Shown here in pieces: positions 45,458-56,610 of a stretch of DNA of 64,000 nucleotides. This DNA is from Mortierella sp. BCC40632. Taxonomy: Eukaryota; Mortierellomycota; Mortierellomycetes; Mortierellales; Mortierellaceae. Made by a program: the position numbers and the translations under genes. The notes under the pieces are model-generated. The model ran no database searches and was not told the origin of the DNA. It saw nothing but the letters and a program-made list of their open reading frames with translations. The DNA lies in NCBI GenBank assembly GCA_011634665.1, contig WAEK01000005.1:2427001-2491000 (forward strand), in the 5' to 3' direction. The stretch's first letter is position 1. Every line of letters begins with the position of its first letter.

Positions 45458-48149
45458 TTATGCTTTTTTCGCACGCTTTCCATCGCGAGACTCTTCTGTT
45501 GCCATGGCACTCTTGCGTTTGACCTAAACAGTGAAATCATCCACGAATAATTACAAAGGTTAGAACTCAAGCCTTGTTTTTCACAGATCCTTGCGGATGA
45601 AATTGACTTGGCTTAATTAAAGAAAGATCGCTTACCGTATCGACCAAGAGCGATAGTGATGGATCCTCGAATGCGCTTGGGGTCTTCATCTTTTTGTTGA
45701 GGTTATTATCGTTCTTCTTGTTCTTCTTATTGTTGTTATTGTTATTGTTCATCTTTTTCTTCAAGGCCCTCTCGTTGTTCTCCTGGTTGATCGCAGTTCT
45801 CTTTTGTCGCTCTTGCATCAGCTCAGTCATGGCATTGGTCTTCTTAAAGTTGGGGTTGGTAGGATCGATGGCAAAGTGATGCGAATCGTGCAAAGCAGCG
45901 AAACGAGGATCGCTGACATCGATCTTGAAGTCATCCTGGAGATCTTCACCCTTGTCCTTGCTGTTCTTGTTCTTTTTCCGCTTGTTCTTCTTCTCCGCCT
46001 TTTGAATCTCCTTCATATTAAAGTGCTGGTTCTTCTCACGGTTATCTTCCATCAGAAGCTCGAGTTCAGCCTTCTTGCGGGTTTCCTCCAGACGCTCCTC
46101 CTTAGTACGCTTCTTCTTGGCCTTCTTCTTGTCCTTTGCTGCGTTCTTCTTGTCCTTGGAAGGCGCCATCATGTCTCCTCCAAACTCCTCAGCAAAGTAA
46201 GAGTCGTTCATCAATCGCTCATCTTCATCAGAAGAGAACAGGGCATCACCACCTACAAAGACAAATGAGAAAACAATAGACGCGTTAATAGTGACCATCT
46301 CCAACGACGACGGAATAATCTACAGCTCCCTTTCCATGAATGTGATCGGTTTCCAGACATATCCCTTACCTTGCTCATCGTCGTTATCCTCATCACTAAC
46401 TTCGCCACGCTCAGCCTTAAGTCTGGCAGCCCTTGATTCCTTACGACGTTGCTTGCGCTCCTTCTCCTTGCGCTTGTAGGCGTCAATCGAGGTCTCCTCC
46501 TTGACCGGCTGCTCGCGCTGCTTCTTTTCCTCGAGCAACTCGCTTGCTGCTTCGCTAAGACCTGGTGCAAATGTGATCTCCATCTCTTGGTTCTTGTCAT
46601 CATCGCTTTCAGCATCGCTATCATCCGAGTCCTTTTGGTTCAAGAGCGCGCGGTATTTTCGCTTCATAGCCTCGACATCGTCTTCCTCATCTGACTCGGA
46701 CTCATCCGAGGAAGCGAGGTATGCCTTAAAGTCCATTTCTTCAAGGTCCTCCTTTGAGAACTTGTGACGAGTCACTTTGACTCGGTCTGCATCATCATCA
46801 TCCCAAGTCAGCTTCACATTGGTATGCTGGAAGGCCTGGGTCTGGAAGTCGTTGCCCTTGTACTTTTCAGGTGCATCATAGGCCTCATCGCGAGGCGAGT
46901 CCTCAAACTCCATTCCGTCGGGAATATAGCGAAGATCGAAAAAGTTGGCACTGCTTTCATACTCGGTACCATCACAGGCCTCACTGATGGCCTTGGCCGT
47001 CGCTACCGTGTCACAGTCAATGACGGCATAAAAGTACTTGAGACGCTCCATCTGGTATTGACGCAATGCCTGTGAGTCAAAGGTCTCTGAACCCTCCTCT
47101 GTCTGGTTCTTGATCAAAGTCTCATTAGTAATCTCTTCATCCTCATCCTCCTCATCCTTTCGCTTGAAGATATTCGTTGGTGGACCTTCGCGTTCTTCAC
47201 GCTCCATGCACTCCTTGCCAAACTCAGATGGGTAGATTTTGACAGAGCGGATGGCACCCTTCTCCGGCTTGAATCCCAAGAAAACCTTGAACAGATCAAC
47301 AGACTAGATACGTTGCCACCAACAAACAGAAAATGGTTAGTTATTAACACCCGGGTATCTTCACTACCTAGATCATCAGAGTATCCCTGACATACCTTGA
47401 TATGGTCCCAGTCCAAGTTCACGCAAGCAAAGCGATGTGTCTCATCACCCCTGGGGATGTCCTCTTCTTCTTCTTCTTCCTCATCTTCGTCATATTCTTC
47501 AGCCTCTCGATCTAGCTCAGCTGCAGCCTCCTCGTCAATATCCGAGTCCGAGTCCGATCCGCTGATGACACCGCGACCACGCATGGGATCATAATAGTTG
47601 TCCTCTTCCTCTGATCCCGAGACAGAAATGTTGTCATCCTGCTCCTCGGCCTCACTTCCGCTCTCCTGATCCTCATCTTCCTCATCTTGGTCGCTCTCGC
47701 TCTTTTGGTCCTCATCCTCATCACTATCGCTGCTTTCGTCTTTGTCCTTGTTGCCCTTTTCAAGCTGATAGAATCGCTTCATTTGCTTGTCGCTTCCATG
47801 GCTTGCGAGCTTTCGTCCATACTTGTCGACCTTGGCTATTGTATCAGGAAGCGCGGAATAGACAGGTACGATGGAATGAGACTCCACATGGCTCTTGTTC
47901 GTGTTTACATTGAGTTCATGACAAAAGAGGTGGCTCACATGGAAAGTCATTCTAGATTTTCTTACGTGCACTTGAGAATTCCTTGTCCTTGAGCATGGAC
48001 GAGAAACGAGAGTCGATGGTCACCTTCGAGTCACGCTTCTGAGGTCTCATGAACCGAGGGTCACGGTGCACATGGGCAAACCGAGAGTCGGTCTGGACAG
48101 GAGCAGCATGTCCCTTCTTTGAATTGTCCTTCTTGCCTTTGGGAGCCAT
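45458..48149 (-). CDS. ESF1: ESF1, nucleolar pre-rRNA processing factor, 5 exons
   Basis: Predicted 746 residues. Exons: 48149-47966, 47835-47396, 47303-46370, 46252-45636, 45523-45458; all GT-AG, phases close. The N-terminus has the ESF1 repeat DSRFAHVHRDPRFMRP and KVTIDSRFSSMLKDKEF, then KVDKYGRKLASHG and a long acidic Asp/Glu/Ser region. The RNA-binding-like core reads FACVNLDWDHIK, FKVFLGFKPEKGAIRSVKIY and YFAVIDCDTVATAKAISEAC, with GMEFEDSPRDEAYDAPEKYK. The NUC153 motif appears near the C-terminus as DPRFAALHDSHHFAIDPTNP. Esf1 acts in the small-subunit processome for 18S rRNA maturation. It is divergent from RPL26, with 510 bp between start codons. Confidence 0.95.
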
Positions 48150-48659
48150 TTGTAGGTAGTTGGGACAAGAGGTTGGTCTTGGGCCTTTGTGTTTGAAATT
48201 CTGCCTTGGAGAGAGGGACGGTGCTTTTTTTTTTTAGGCTTGTCCACTTTTTTTTTTTTTTTTTTTTCAAAGCAGCCTGTTTACTTCAGGCCACCAGCCA
48301 CATTGAAACAATAGGAGGGCCTTCTCTTCTATGTGAGCACTAGACGCAGAGTGCCTAGAAAGAAACGGAAAACATTCACTAATGTCAAGGTCCATATGCT
48401 CGGTGGGTGGTCACTCGTTGTTGTTGTTTTTCACTCCTCCCCTCCCCCCACCGCAGGCCACCACTGCGACCTTTGCACAAGGTTCTTTTGGCCTTTCTTT
48501 TTTTTTTTTTCAGTCAAAGGTAGAAACTGAACCCTGGGGGAGTCTCGAAACGCCCAAAAATGTGTGGCTTGGTCTAGTGAAGGACTGGTCCAGTACTTAA
48601 ACTGGGTAGGACCCACAGCCAATTGAGCTCCTTCTCTCCGAACACATCTGATATTCAAT
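48150..48659. promoter_or_regulatory. Divergent promoter region between ESF1 and RPL26
   Basis: 510 bp between outward-facing starts of a pre-rRNA processing gene and a ribosomal protein gene. It holds a T10 run (48226-48235) and a T20 run (48248-48267) near ESF1, and CCCCTCCCCCCACC. I could not identify a known ribosome-biogenesis element in it. Confidence 0.6.
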
Positions 48660-50320
48660 ATGAAGCAGTCTGCTGGTATGAAATCCAAGGCATCCATCTA
48701 TCTATCCATTCTGGAACCTTGCCCATCCATCCATCGGATTCGACCTTGGACTTTGAGGAGAAAATGTGGAAAAGGGTTTGCTCAAAAGGCATCGACTCTG
48801 CTCCTCACTCCTCGCCGTTGCAGCGACAGCGCTCAGGAATGGGATCAGGCCTGTTGTCATCAGGATGTCTTGACTGATCCTGTCTGGATGAGTTGGACAT
48901 ACACTCCCCCGACTGATGTTCTCCCTTGGGAGAACACCCTTGGGCTCTTGAACTACAACCTCTCGCCGCGCCCTCCTATACACTGTTCACTCGCAATGAC
49001 AGGACCAGAAGCAGGAATCTACAACGCCCGTTGAGATTCATTCCACTTTGGACTCTTGGACCATTAGAGTCGATGGATCACAACTTTTTTTTTCATCCGC
49101 TTCAGTCATTTCAGTCGTCTAACGTTGTCATGCCCCTCACCTTCCAGATGTTAGCTCTTCCCGCCGCAAGAGCAGAAAGGCCCACTTTTCTGCTCCCTCT
49201 GATCTTCGTCGTAAGATTATGAGCGCTTCCCTCTCCAAGGAACTCCGGGAGAAGCACAGCGTAAGTTTTGCGGTTGGGATAAGTTCAAGCTCTTTCTGCC
49301 CCTGAGAAGGATCGGGGGAAGGGTCTACCTTCAACTTCGACAAGTCTTAAAAAAAACCGACATGCTATTCGGTTATTCCCAGGACCCGGCACGCGTCCTT
49401 TCTACACACTCAATGGCTACGACAAATTTTGCCTTTGTCGACGTGTTGTGAGACCTCTTGCCCGGCTATCGATGTCAAGTATCCGCCTTGGCGGGTTATT
49501 GTCGTACTACTCGACATTGACAATCAATGACCAGCAATAGGGATGACCACACACAGACCGCCTATTCGATAACAAAGAATGAACTATGTTGGATCATTGT
49601 TCATTTGCTTTCGACTTTTTTTTTATCCGACAATTCCTCCTCGACTGGAACTTCTGTTCGTCAGCCTATTGTCATTTCACTCTCCCCTCCCTATTCCTGC
49701 TATCATTCAGCTTTCAGATGGGTCAGTCGCTTTTTTTGCAAAGGGGAACAGCCAACAAGACATTAGAAGAAAGGAGTCTTTCTATCTTTCTTTCTTGTCT
49801 TGAATGGCTTTGGAACGTTAAACCTTCCAATGCCACTGCAATCAGCAACCTGACTACCTGAATGTAATGTTTGTTCGACAAATCGCAAAAAAAAGAAGAA
49901 AAAGAAAAGAGGTGCAGCGTGTGGGGAAAAAGAGAAGATAGGCAGAAAGGGCAGAAAGAGCATCTCCATTACTTGTTGTCGACTACCTTTTAGATATAGT
50001 ATCTTACCGATCCCCCTTCCCTTTGTTCCCCGTTCTTTTTGGAAACCATTTAGGTTCGCTCCATCCCCATCCGCAAGGATGATGAGGTTATGGTCGTTCG
50101 CGGCTCCTACAAGGGCCGTGAGGGCAAGGTCGTCCAGGTCTACCGCCGCAAGTGGGTCATCCACGTTGAGCGTGTCAACCGCGAGAAGGCCAACGGTGCC
50201 TCCGTCCCCGTCGGTATCCACCCCTCCAAGGTCGTTGTCACCAAGCTTTACTTGGACAAGGACCGCAAGAGCATTCTTGAGCGCAAGAACCGCAAGAAGG
50301 CTGAGGCCATGCAGGAGTAA
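48660..50320 (+). CDS. RPL26: 60S ribosomal protein uL24 (RPL26), 3 exons
   Basis: Predicted 131 residues. Exons: 48660-48675 (16 nt), 49148-49260, 50054-50320. Exon 1 encodes MKQSA plus one base; its GT donor and phase join exactly to [19 protein letters not shown], matching the yeast start (MAKQSLDVSS). Then [31 protein letters not shown] (KOW motif), [18 protein letters not shown] and [20 protein letters not shown], ending KAEAMQE. The protein sits near the polypeptide exit tunnel of the large subunit. Introns are long for this window (472 and 793 nt), a common feature of ribosomal protein genes. It converges on RPS15. Confidence 0.95.
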
Positions 50321-50884
50321 ACTTGCCCTATTCTCTTCGAACCTAGTACCGGACCCCTCTTTCTCCACCTAAGCACCAGTTTGGAAGAATAAAATGGACT
50401 TCATGACAGCTTCATATGTGATCTTTTTGTTGTTGAAAGGGAAAAAGTAAAATGCCTTTATAGATGTTTAGCAAACATCCCCTCCATACTCTCTGGCTTT
50501 TTCTTCTCTTAACTGGTAAAAGCACTTTCAATCCAGTTGACCTTTCGAGACGACTCGCAAGTTCGCAAGTAGAAACATGGGAAAAGAGTGGCCGTTAACC
50601 TCAAAAAAAAAAAAAAAAAAATAGTTGAATCCCACGCGACAAAAAATCAGTAATCCATTTGGCGCAGAAATCCTGAGTAGAGGATTCTCTGAAAGACTGA
50701 CTACTAAAGGAGAAATCCCAATCGACAATAAATAGCTAATAGCCAAAGTCGACTAGCTAGGTAACAACACCACCCAATGGGCCCTTCAGAGCTGGACACA
50801 ATTGAAGCTTTTATTCGTCTCCTCTCGTAAAATAGACCTGCAAGACCACGAGTTTTGTTGTTTTGGCCCCCTTGTGTATTTTTT
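50321..50884. other. 564-bp region between convergent RPL26 and RPS15
   Basis: It contains both 3' flanks: GAATAAAATGG at 50388 is a likely polyadenylation signal for RPL26; ACAATAAATAG lies at 50726. An A19 run lies at about 50602-50620. No ORF. Confidence 0.55.
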
Positions 50885-51343
50885 TTACTTGAGGGGAATG
50901 AAACGGGAAGAGTGGGTGGCACCAATACCGGGACGACCGTGCTTGACGGGCTTGTAGGTGATGGAGAATTCACCGAGGTAGTGTCCGATCATCTCGGGCT
51001 TGATCTCGACCTGGTTGAAGGTCTTGCCGTTGTAGATGCCGATGACGGAACCGATCATCTCGGGGACGACGATCATGTCACGGAGGTGGGTCTTGACGAC
51101 GGCGGGCTTCTCCATGGGGGCAGCCTCCTTCTTAGCCTGACGGAGCTTCTTGATGAGACCCATGGGCTTGCGCTTGAGACCACGCTGGAAGCGGCGGCGC
51201 TGGCGGGCGTTGACGAGGTCCATCAACTGCTCAGAGGAGAGATCCAAGAGCTTGTCAAGGTCGATTCCGCGGTAAGAGAACTTGCGGAAGGTTCTCTTCT
51301 TGCGCGCGTCGAGGGCGGCGGCATCATCGTGGTGTTCGTCAGC
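50885..51343 (-). CDS. RPS15: 40S ribosomal protein uS19 (RPS15), main exon
   Basis: An open exon of 152 codons plus stop, beginning after a TTTGTAG acceptor with [20 protein letters not shown], then [77 protein letters not shown] and HSSRFIPLK. This is complete uS19 except the initiator, which must lie in a tiny upstream exon. Candidates with ATG directly followed by GT exist near 51604, 51770 and 51869, but none is convincing. The protein sits in the small-subunit head near the decoding region. Divergent from RRP1. Confidence 0.93.
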   Translation of the reverse strand, partial: ADEHHDDAAALDARKKRTFRKFSYRGIDLDKLLDLSSEQLMDLVNARQRRRFQRGLKRKPMGLIKKLRQAKKEAAPMEKPAVVKTHLRDMIVVPEMIGSVIGIYNGKTFNQVEIKPEMIGHYLGEFSITYKPVKHGRPGIGATHSSRFIPLK

Positions 51344-52699
51344 CTACAAAGAGTTGCGTGAAAAAAAAACAAAGAATAATAACAAATGGATACACAGTTG
51401 AGTAAAAATGGACCTTGTGCCTATTTGGCTAACGTGTGTTGAACAGAAGAGGGCAAACACCCCCCTCTCCACCCACACGACTGTAAAGAAAACATTGTAG
51501 CAAGAAAAGGACGCCAGAAGGAGAGAGTAGAGAGACTAAAGGCGAGTCGGTGCGAGAGATCCATCCATTGGTGCTGAATCCAACAAAAAAGATGGCAAAT
51601 CTGGTACCATCCTTGATGGATTGATGGCGAAAGTTTCATCGTCGTTGGGTTCTTCCTGCAAAATTAGCTGTAGCGAGTACTGTGGTCGATTCTGGATCCT
51701 CATTGAGCGACATCCACTCTGAAGGGCCATTGTCGGTATGATGGACATCTCTGGTCGAAAATCAGATCTGTACCATCCTGGTGATTATGGCAAAAGGCTG
51801 AACGACAGTGACTCTTTGTCATTTGAAACGTTGTTGGAATGGTGATGACAAACGAGTCGGATGGATGAGAACCATAGTTTGTTGTGAGGAAAAAAAAAGA
51901 AAAAGAAAAAAAAATAAAAAAGCTTGGTGTGCATCGAGCGATGTCGTGGATCACAGGTTGCTCCGGATCGCTGGTGCTTCTGGTACCAAGCGTCCAGCGA
52001 CACAGATAGGTTGTCAGCTTCCAGTAGCGAGACGGATGGATCGATGGATGGAATTGATGGTTGTCTGCATGCATCCATGGTGGTCCTTTGCCAACACCTG
52101 GAAAAGCTCGCCTCAATGTCTCTCCGCTCTCTCTCTCCTGGGTTCGTCTTCCTCCACGGCAGTAGTACAGTCCAGTCGGGGGGGGGCTCTGAAAAAAATT
52201 TCACAGTGCGAGACCATTTTGATAGTTTTGAAAGGAGGTTCAAGCAGAGGGCACGCCACAGGTGAATATAAGCTTGATCCTAAGAGGATTGTTTAAGGGG
52301 CATGACTTTCTCTCCCAGTCTTTCAGTCTCTCAGTCTCTCGTCTCCCAGTCTCTCTCAGTCTCTCTCCAGCCCCCAGGCTTGTCTGTCCATTGCCTGCAT
52401 TGGGTCGAGAGGTGGGGGTTGTACTATAGTGTTCTTATAGTCACTTTTCTCTCGGCTCACAAAAGACACTTATAAACCCTTTGCAAAAGGTCTATAGGAG
52501 ATCCTTTTATGTAGTTCTTCTATACCCAAAGAGTCTCTCACTCTTGGAGCAAAGCTTCAGGCACCCAACCCCAGAAGGTATCACGTGTATTATGTTGTTG
52601 GACGGCTATTTTTTTTTTTTTTTTTTTTTTTTAAGCTGCCTGAGTCTGTGGACATGAGTGTAGCATCAGCTCTCTACCTCACTATACTCACAGGACATA
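51344..52699. promoter_or_regulatory. 1.36 kb between divergent RPS15 and RRP1
   Basis: It must hold the RPS15 first exon, its first intron and both promoters. TGAAAAAAATTTC (52190-52202) resembles the fungal rRNA-processing element (RRPE), though one A/T-rich hit may be chance. Other contents are repeated TCAGTCTCTC (52319-52366) and a 22-nt T tract (52611-52632). No further ORF is supported. Confidence 0.45.
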
Positions 52700-53441
52700 A
52701 TGGTCGTCATCAGTGCCAGCGCAAAGGATTCAGCTTCGCCATTCGGGAAACGCCTGGCTGCTAATGGTATAGTCTTGAGGAATAGGAATCCCTCTGCTGT
52801 AAACCGCCAGAGCAGTATGGGCTGATCTTTGAGAAAAAAAAAAAAAAAAAAGAGTCAGATGAATTGACTCGCAACTCGTTTACCTCCGCCCGCAACTCTC
52901 CCCCTCACCTAGACAAGAAGACAAGAGACAAGGCCGTGAAGGCTCTCTCGAGATGGATCTCCACCAAGAAGGACTTTACAGAAATTGAGCTCATGAAGCT
53001 CTGGAAGGGTCTCTTCTACTGTAAGTCTCTCCTGATTTCTTTCTCGCCTTAAAAAGAAAATAGGATCGACTCTAGGAAATCGTGCCTCCAGCACCAGTAA
53101 CTAATTCAACAAATTCTCCTCTCCCTACTAACCTCCATTAGGCGTGTGGATGTCTGACAAGCCCATTATCCAGCAGCAACTCAGCGATACCCTCGCCTCT
53201 TTGATTCTTCGCGTACCTCGGGAGAGCGTCATGGACTTTATTTCGTCGTTCTGGAAGATTATGTGTGCAGAATGGAATGGTATCGATCGTCTGAGGTGAG
53301 TGAAACTCTTGAGTACCTGCGAGTGATTATAACTTCAGGCAACTCTTCAAGCCGCCTTTTTTTTTTTAAAAAAAAAAAAAAAAAGAGTTTACATCCTCGG
53401 ACGAAAATGCTTTGCTTTGATGACTGATCGAGTGGTTATTC

Positions 53442-53473
<32 letters not shown>

Positions 53474-54489
53474 GTTGAATAGACTCGACAAGTTTTACTT
53501 TTTGTTGCGTTGCTTTGTCTTGTACTCTTTCCGCATGTTGAAAGCAAACGAATGGGACTTGGATACGATTGAGGAATACAACAATGTCATGATCAACGGC
53601 CCACTAAAGTAAGCAACAGCACGCAAACGCACTGATTTTTTTTTTTTTTTTTCAATGGGATATAGAAAAGCGCAATTCTAAACAATGTCCCTTTTCTCTT
53701 CCAATAACCAAATCACTTTTTTTTATAGTGCGACTAGCGCCACAGTACCGGATGGTATTCGATTCCATCTTATTGAAATTTACCTTCAAGAGTTGGAAAA
53801 GACAGTCGATGTAGCGCAATCAGGAGAAGTGCCAACGGCTCATGTCCTTGAACCCATGTTCCACCTTCTGGGCAACACCATCAACAGAAAGGTGTTCAAG
53901 ATGGTAGCAGAAGATGTCTTTGAGATTATCTTGAAGAAGACTGGTAAGGCGAGAGAGCAAGAGAGTGAGAGTGAGAGGGAAAGATCATTTATGCATGGGT
54001 ATTCATTTGGCTCCTTGACATGCTATTCATTTTTTTCCACTAACTCAAATCTCATTTGCTCTATTAAATATTTTAGCTGAGGGTGATGGTGAGGACGTTG
54101 ACGAGGATGCTGATCTTACCGTATTTGACCAGGACGACGACGAAGATGACAAGGACGATGAGGACGAGGACGAGACCATGGATGATGAGGATGATGATGA
54201 CGAAGAGGCAGAGGCAGAGGCAGAAATGGAAGCCGAGATGGGAGAGGACGATGATGATGAGGACATGCTTGCGCCTAGCACAACGTTTGATTACGACTTG
54301 ATTGGTATCAAGAAGGCTCTCTTAGCTGTTGGAGGAGACAAATCAACGGTGGAACAAAACCGACGCAAGATCTATGCTCTCTACAAGGCCTACGACGATT
54401 TTTGCCCAGCGGATGACGACGAGGAGGAGGAGGAGGAGGAGGGAGAGGAGGCTGAAGAGGATGAGGAGGATGAGGAGGATGAGGAATAG
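52700..54489 (+). CDS. RRP1: RRP1 (NNP-1/NOP52 family) ribosome biogenesis protein, 6 exons
   Basis: Predicted 360 residues. Exons: 52700-52766, 52913-53020, 53142-53295, 53483-53608, 53729-53943, 54077-54489; all GT-AG and phases close. The N-terminal Nop52 domain reads SPFGKRLAAN, DKKTRDKAVKALSRW, LMKLWKGLFYCVWMSDKPI, LDKFYFLLRCFVLYSFRML and GIRFHLIEIYLQEL, typical of RRP1. The last exon is an extreme Asp/Glu tract broken by one ordered stretch (TTFDYDLIGIKKALLAV, EQNRRKIYALYKAYDDF). RRP1 acts in 27S to 25S/5.8S rRNA maturation in the nucleolus. Introns 1, 3 and 4 carry A or T runs, including a T10A19 mirror in intron 3. Confidence 0.95.
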
Positions 54490-56610
54490 AATGGTTTTTT
54501 TTTTTTTGGATTCAATGCGTCAAAAAAATAACAACAAAAAAAAAAAAAAAATATTTATATACGGGACGCGTTTTCCTTTCACCTTACAATCACACACGCA
54601 CACACACACATTCACTTCGCATGGACCGGCATTGTTAATAAAACTACCTATTACACGAACCAAGGGACATTGTGATTCAAAAAAGAGCCCGACTCAGAAA
54701 AAAAAAAAAAAAAATGAAATCAGGGGAGATCGATACAGGGAGAAGGTCTTGGTCGCGTCGTCGCGCACGCGCGTGGAAGGAACCTTAATTCACTAGATTA
54801 TGTTTCGAGACGCCTTTTCTATCACTATCTCTCTCTATCTCTATCTCTCTATCTCTTTCTTTCGGTTCGATCTCATCCCATCCTCTAGAAAGAAAGAGAC
54901 TTGACAGCATCAAGGATCAAAAATGTGCAAGAAAGCCTCTCTTTATCTCCTTATTTTATTTTTTTTTTTTTAAAAAAAAAAAAAAAATGGGTCAAGGTTG
55001 TTTTGTCATGATTTATGACAACAAAAACAAGATAAAACAGCAACTCAGGGGTTCAAAGAAAAAAAAAATGGGAATGAAAAAACAGACGAAAAGTACAGAA
55101 AAGCATACGCTTCTAGAGTGACCTCCCGCCCCCTCTCCCCTGGTCTCTGTTCTTTTTTTTTTTTTTTCTCACGTTATGTCGTTTTCTGGTCTTGGAATCA
55201 CAGCATTGTTCTTCTTCTTCCCCCGGACTTTTTCCTCCTTTCCCTATTGCTTGTCGGTGAAGGGTTTCGCATAAACTCCCTGTTTCCCCTCTGACATGCA
55301 TTTTGGGATGGGGGGGGGGTCATGCAAAATGGAAACAGAGCATTATCACTTTTTTCAATGCTCAAGTACCCTCGTGCGGGTCGGGAGATAAGGGAAAGTA
55401 CCAGAGATAGAAGAAAAGAAGAAGGGGCCCCTGGAAGGTTGGAAGAGCGGGAGAGAGAGAGAAGGAGCTAGGGGAGGGGGGAGGGGAAGAGAGAGAAGGG
55501 AGGAGGAATCAAGGCGAAGAAAGGGTATTGCTTACAATAGCCATTGAAGCAGGTCCTAATGACTCTCCTTCCTTCGAGAACATTTGCAGAGAAGTGGAAA
55601 GAAAAAACATGTATTTGTCGTGGACCATGACAGATTAGTTTATTAAGGCATACTAAAACGAATAGACGAGCAGACAAGAGAGTGGGCACGAGAGTCACGC
55701 CTTTGCTCTTTTTGCTGAACGTGAGGTATGTGAGTGAGAGAGTGAGAGAAACGATATTTCTTTTGGAGCGAATGAAGAGGAAATGAGAGGGACAGGGAGT
55801 GGAAAGACAGAGTCGCTGCGTGTCGGGATCAGCCACCGCGCACGAGAGAGGAAGGAGGTGGAGGAGGGGGAAGAGAAGGATGCTCATGCCGTGGAAGAGA
55901 CCGCAATCGGCAGGAGTGAAGACCATGCTATGCGTGAGAAGAGTAGAGAGAGAGAAGAGAAGAAAAAAAAAAGGAGAGGACACCTTTTCTTCGTCAGCGG
56001 GTGTTGTTTGCTTCCTAATGGGCCGTCGCGACCATTTCCCGTTCCTTGGGCACGCGCGTTTTTTTTTTTTTTTTTTTTTGTATTCGTGTACAAGTGTGGA
56101 ATGTTGGATTGGTATAGGCAAACACGCCTATGGGTCCACACAGAGAGAGAGAGAGACCCCGCTTTGCTCTTGTCCGCACCCAGCAGACCCAGGGCAAAGG
56201 AGGGGGGGGCAAGGGGACGCTGGGTTGCTTCGAATGGTCACAGGGCGAACTGGGGCGAACCTGGGCAAACAGGACGAACATAGACGAACAGACGGCACGA
56301 ATTCGAATTCGGCAACAAAGAAAGAGAGAGAGAAAAAAAAAAAAGGAACTCACAATCCATATGCGTCATCCTCTTTTTTTTTCCGTCTCCTTCGCTCGCG
56401 TCTTCCTCCGCGTTCGCGTCTCTCCTCGCCTCCTTGACCAGATGACAATGACCCAGTAAGCGTCCTTGTTTCTCCTCGCTCTCTCTCGCCGCACGTCCTC
56501 GCTCCATATATCGGTGTGGTTCAACTTACATGTCGTTTTCTTAAAGGCACAGACCACGATCATCTGGTCTGGGGTTCTTAGGAAGGGAGGGGAGGGAGCA
56601 TGTGGCCCCT
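54490..56610. other. 2.1 kb gene-free stretch with homopolymers
   Basis: It holds the RRP1 3' flank (AATAAAACT at 54636), (CACA)n about 54590-54608, TCTCTATC repeats (54820-54858), a T13A15 mirror (54959-54986), G10 (55308-55317), GA-rich blocks and a T20 run (56060-56079). Frames on either strand are low-complexity and none is convincing. Confidence 0.55.

Noticed and set aside
49261..50053. Possible snoRNA in RPL26 intron 2
   Set aside because: I looked for box C/D motifs with closing stems and found none that are clearly paired; not enough to call.
54045..54281. Poly-Ser minus-strand ORF
   Set aside because: It is the antisense shadow of the RRP1 Asp/Glu tract (GAT/GAC read as Ser codons).
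55468..56121. Minus-strand 217-aa ORF
   Set aside because: Codons come from GA/CT-rich and T-run sequence; no motif, and overlapping frames on the other strand look equally good.
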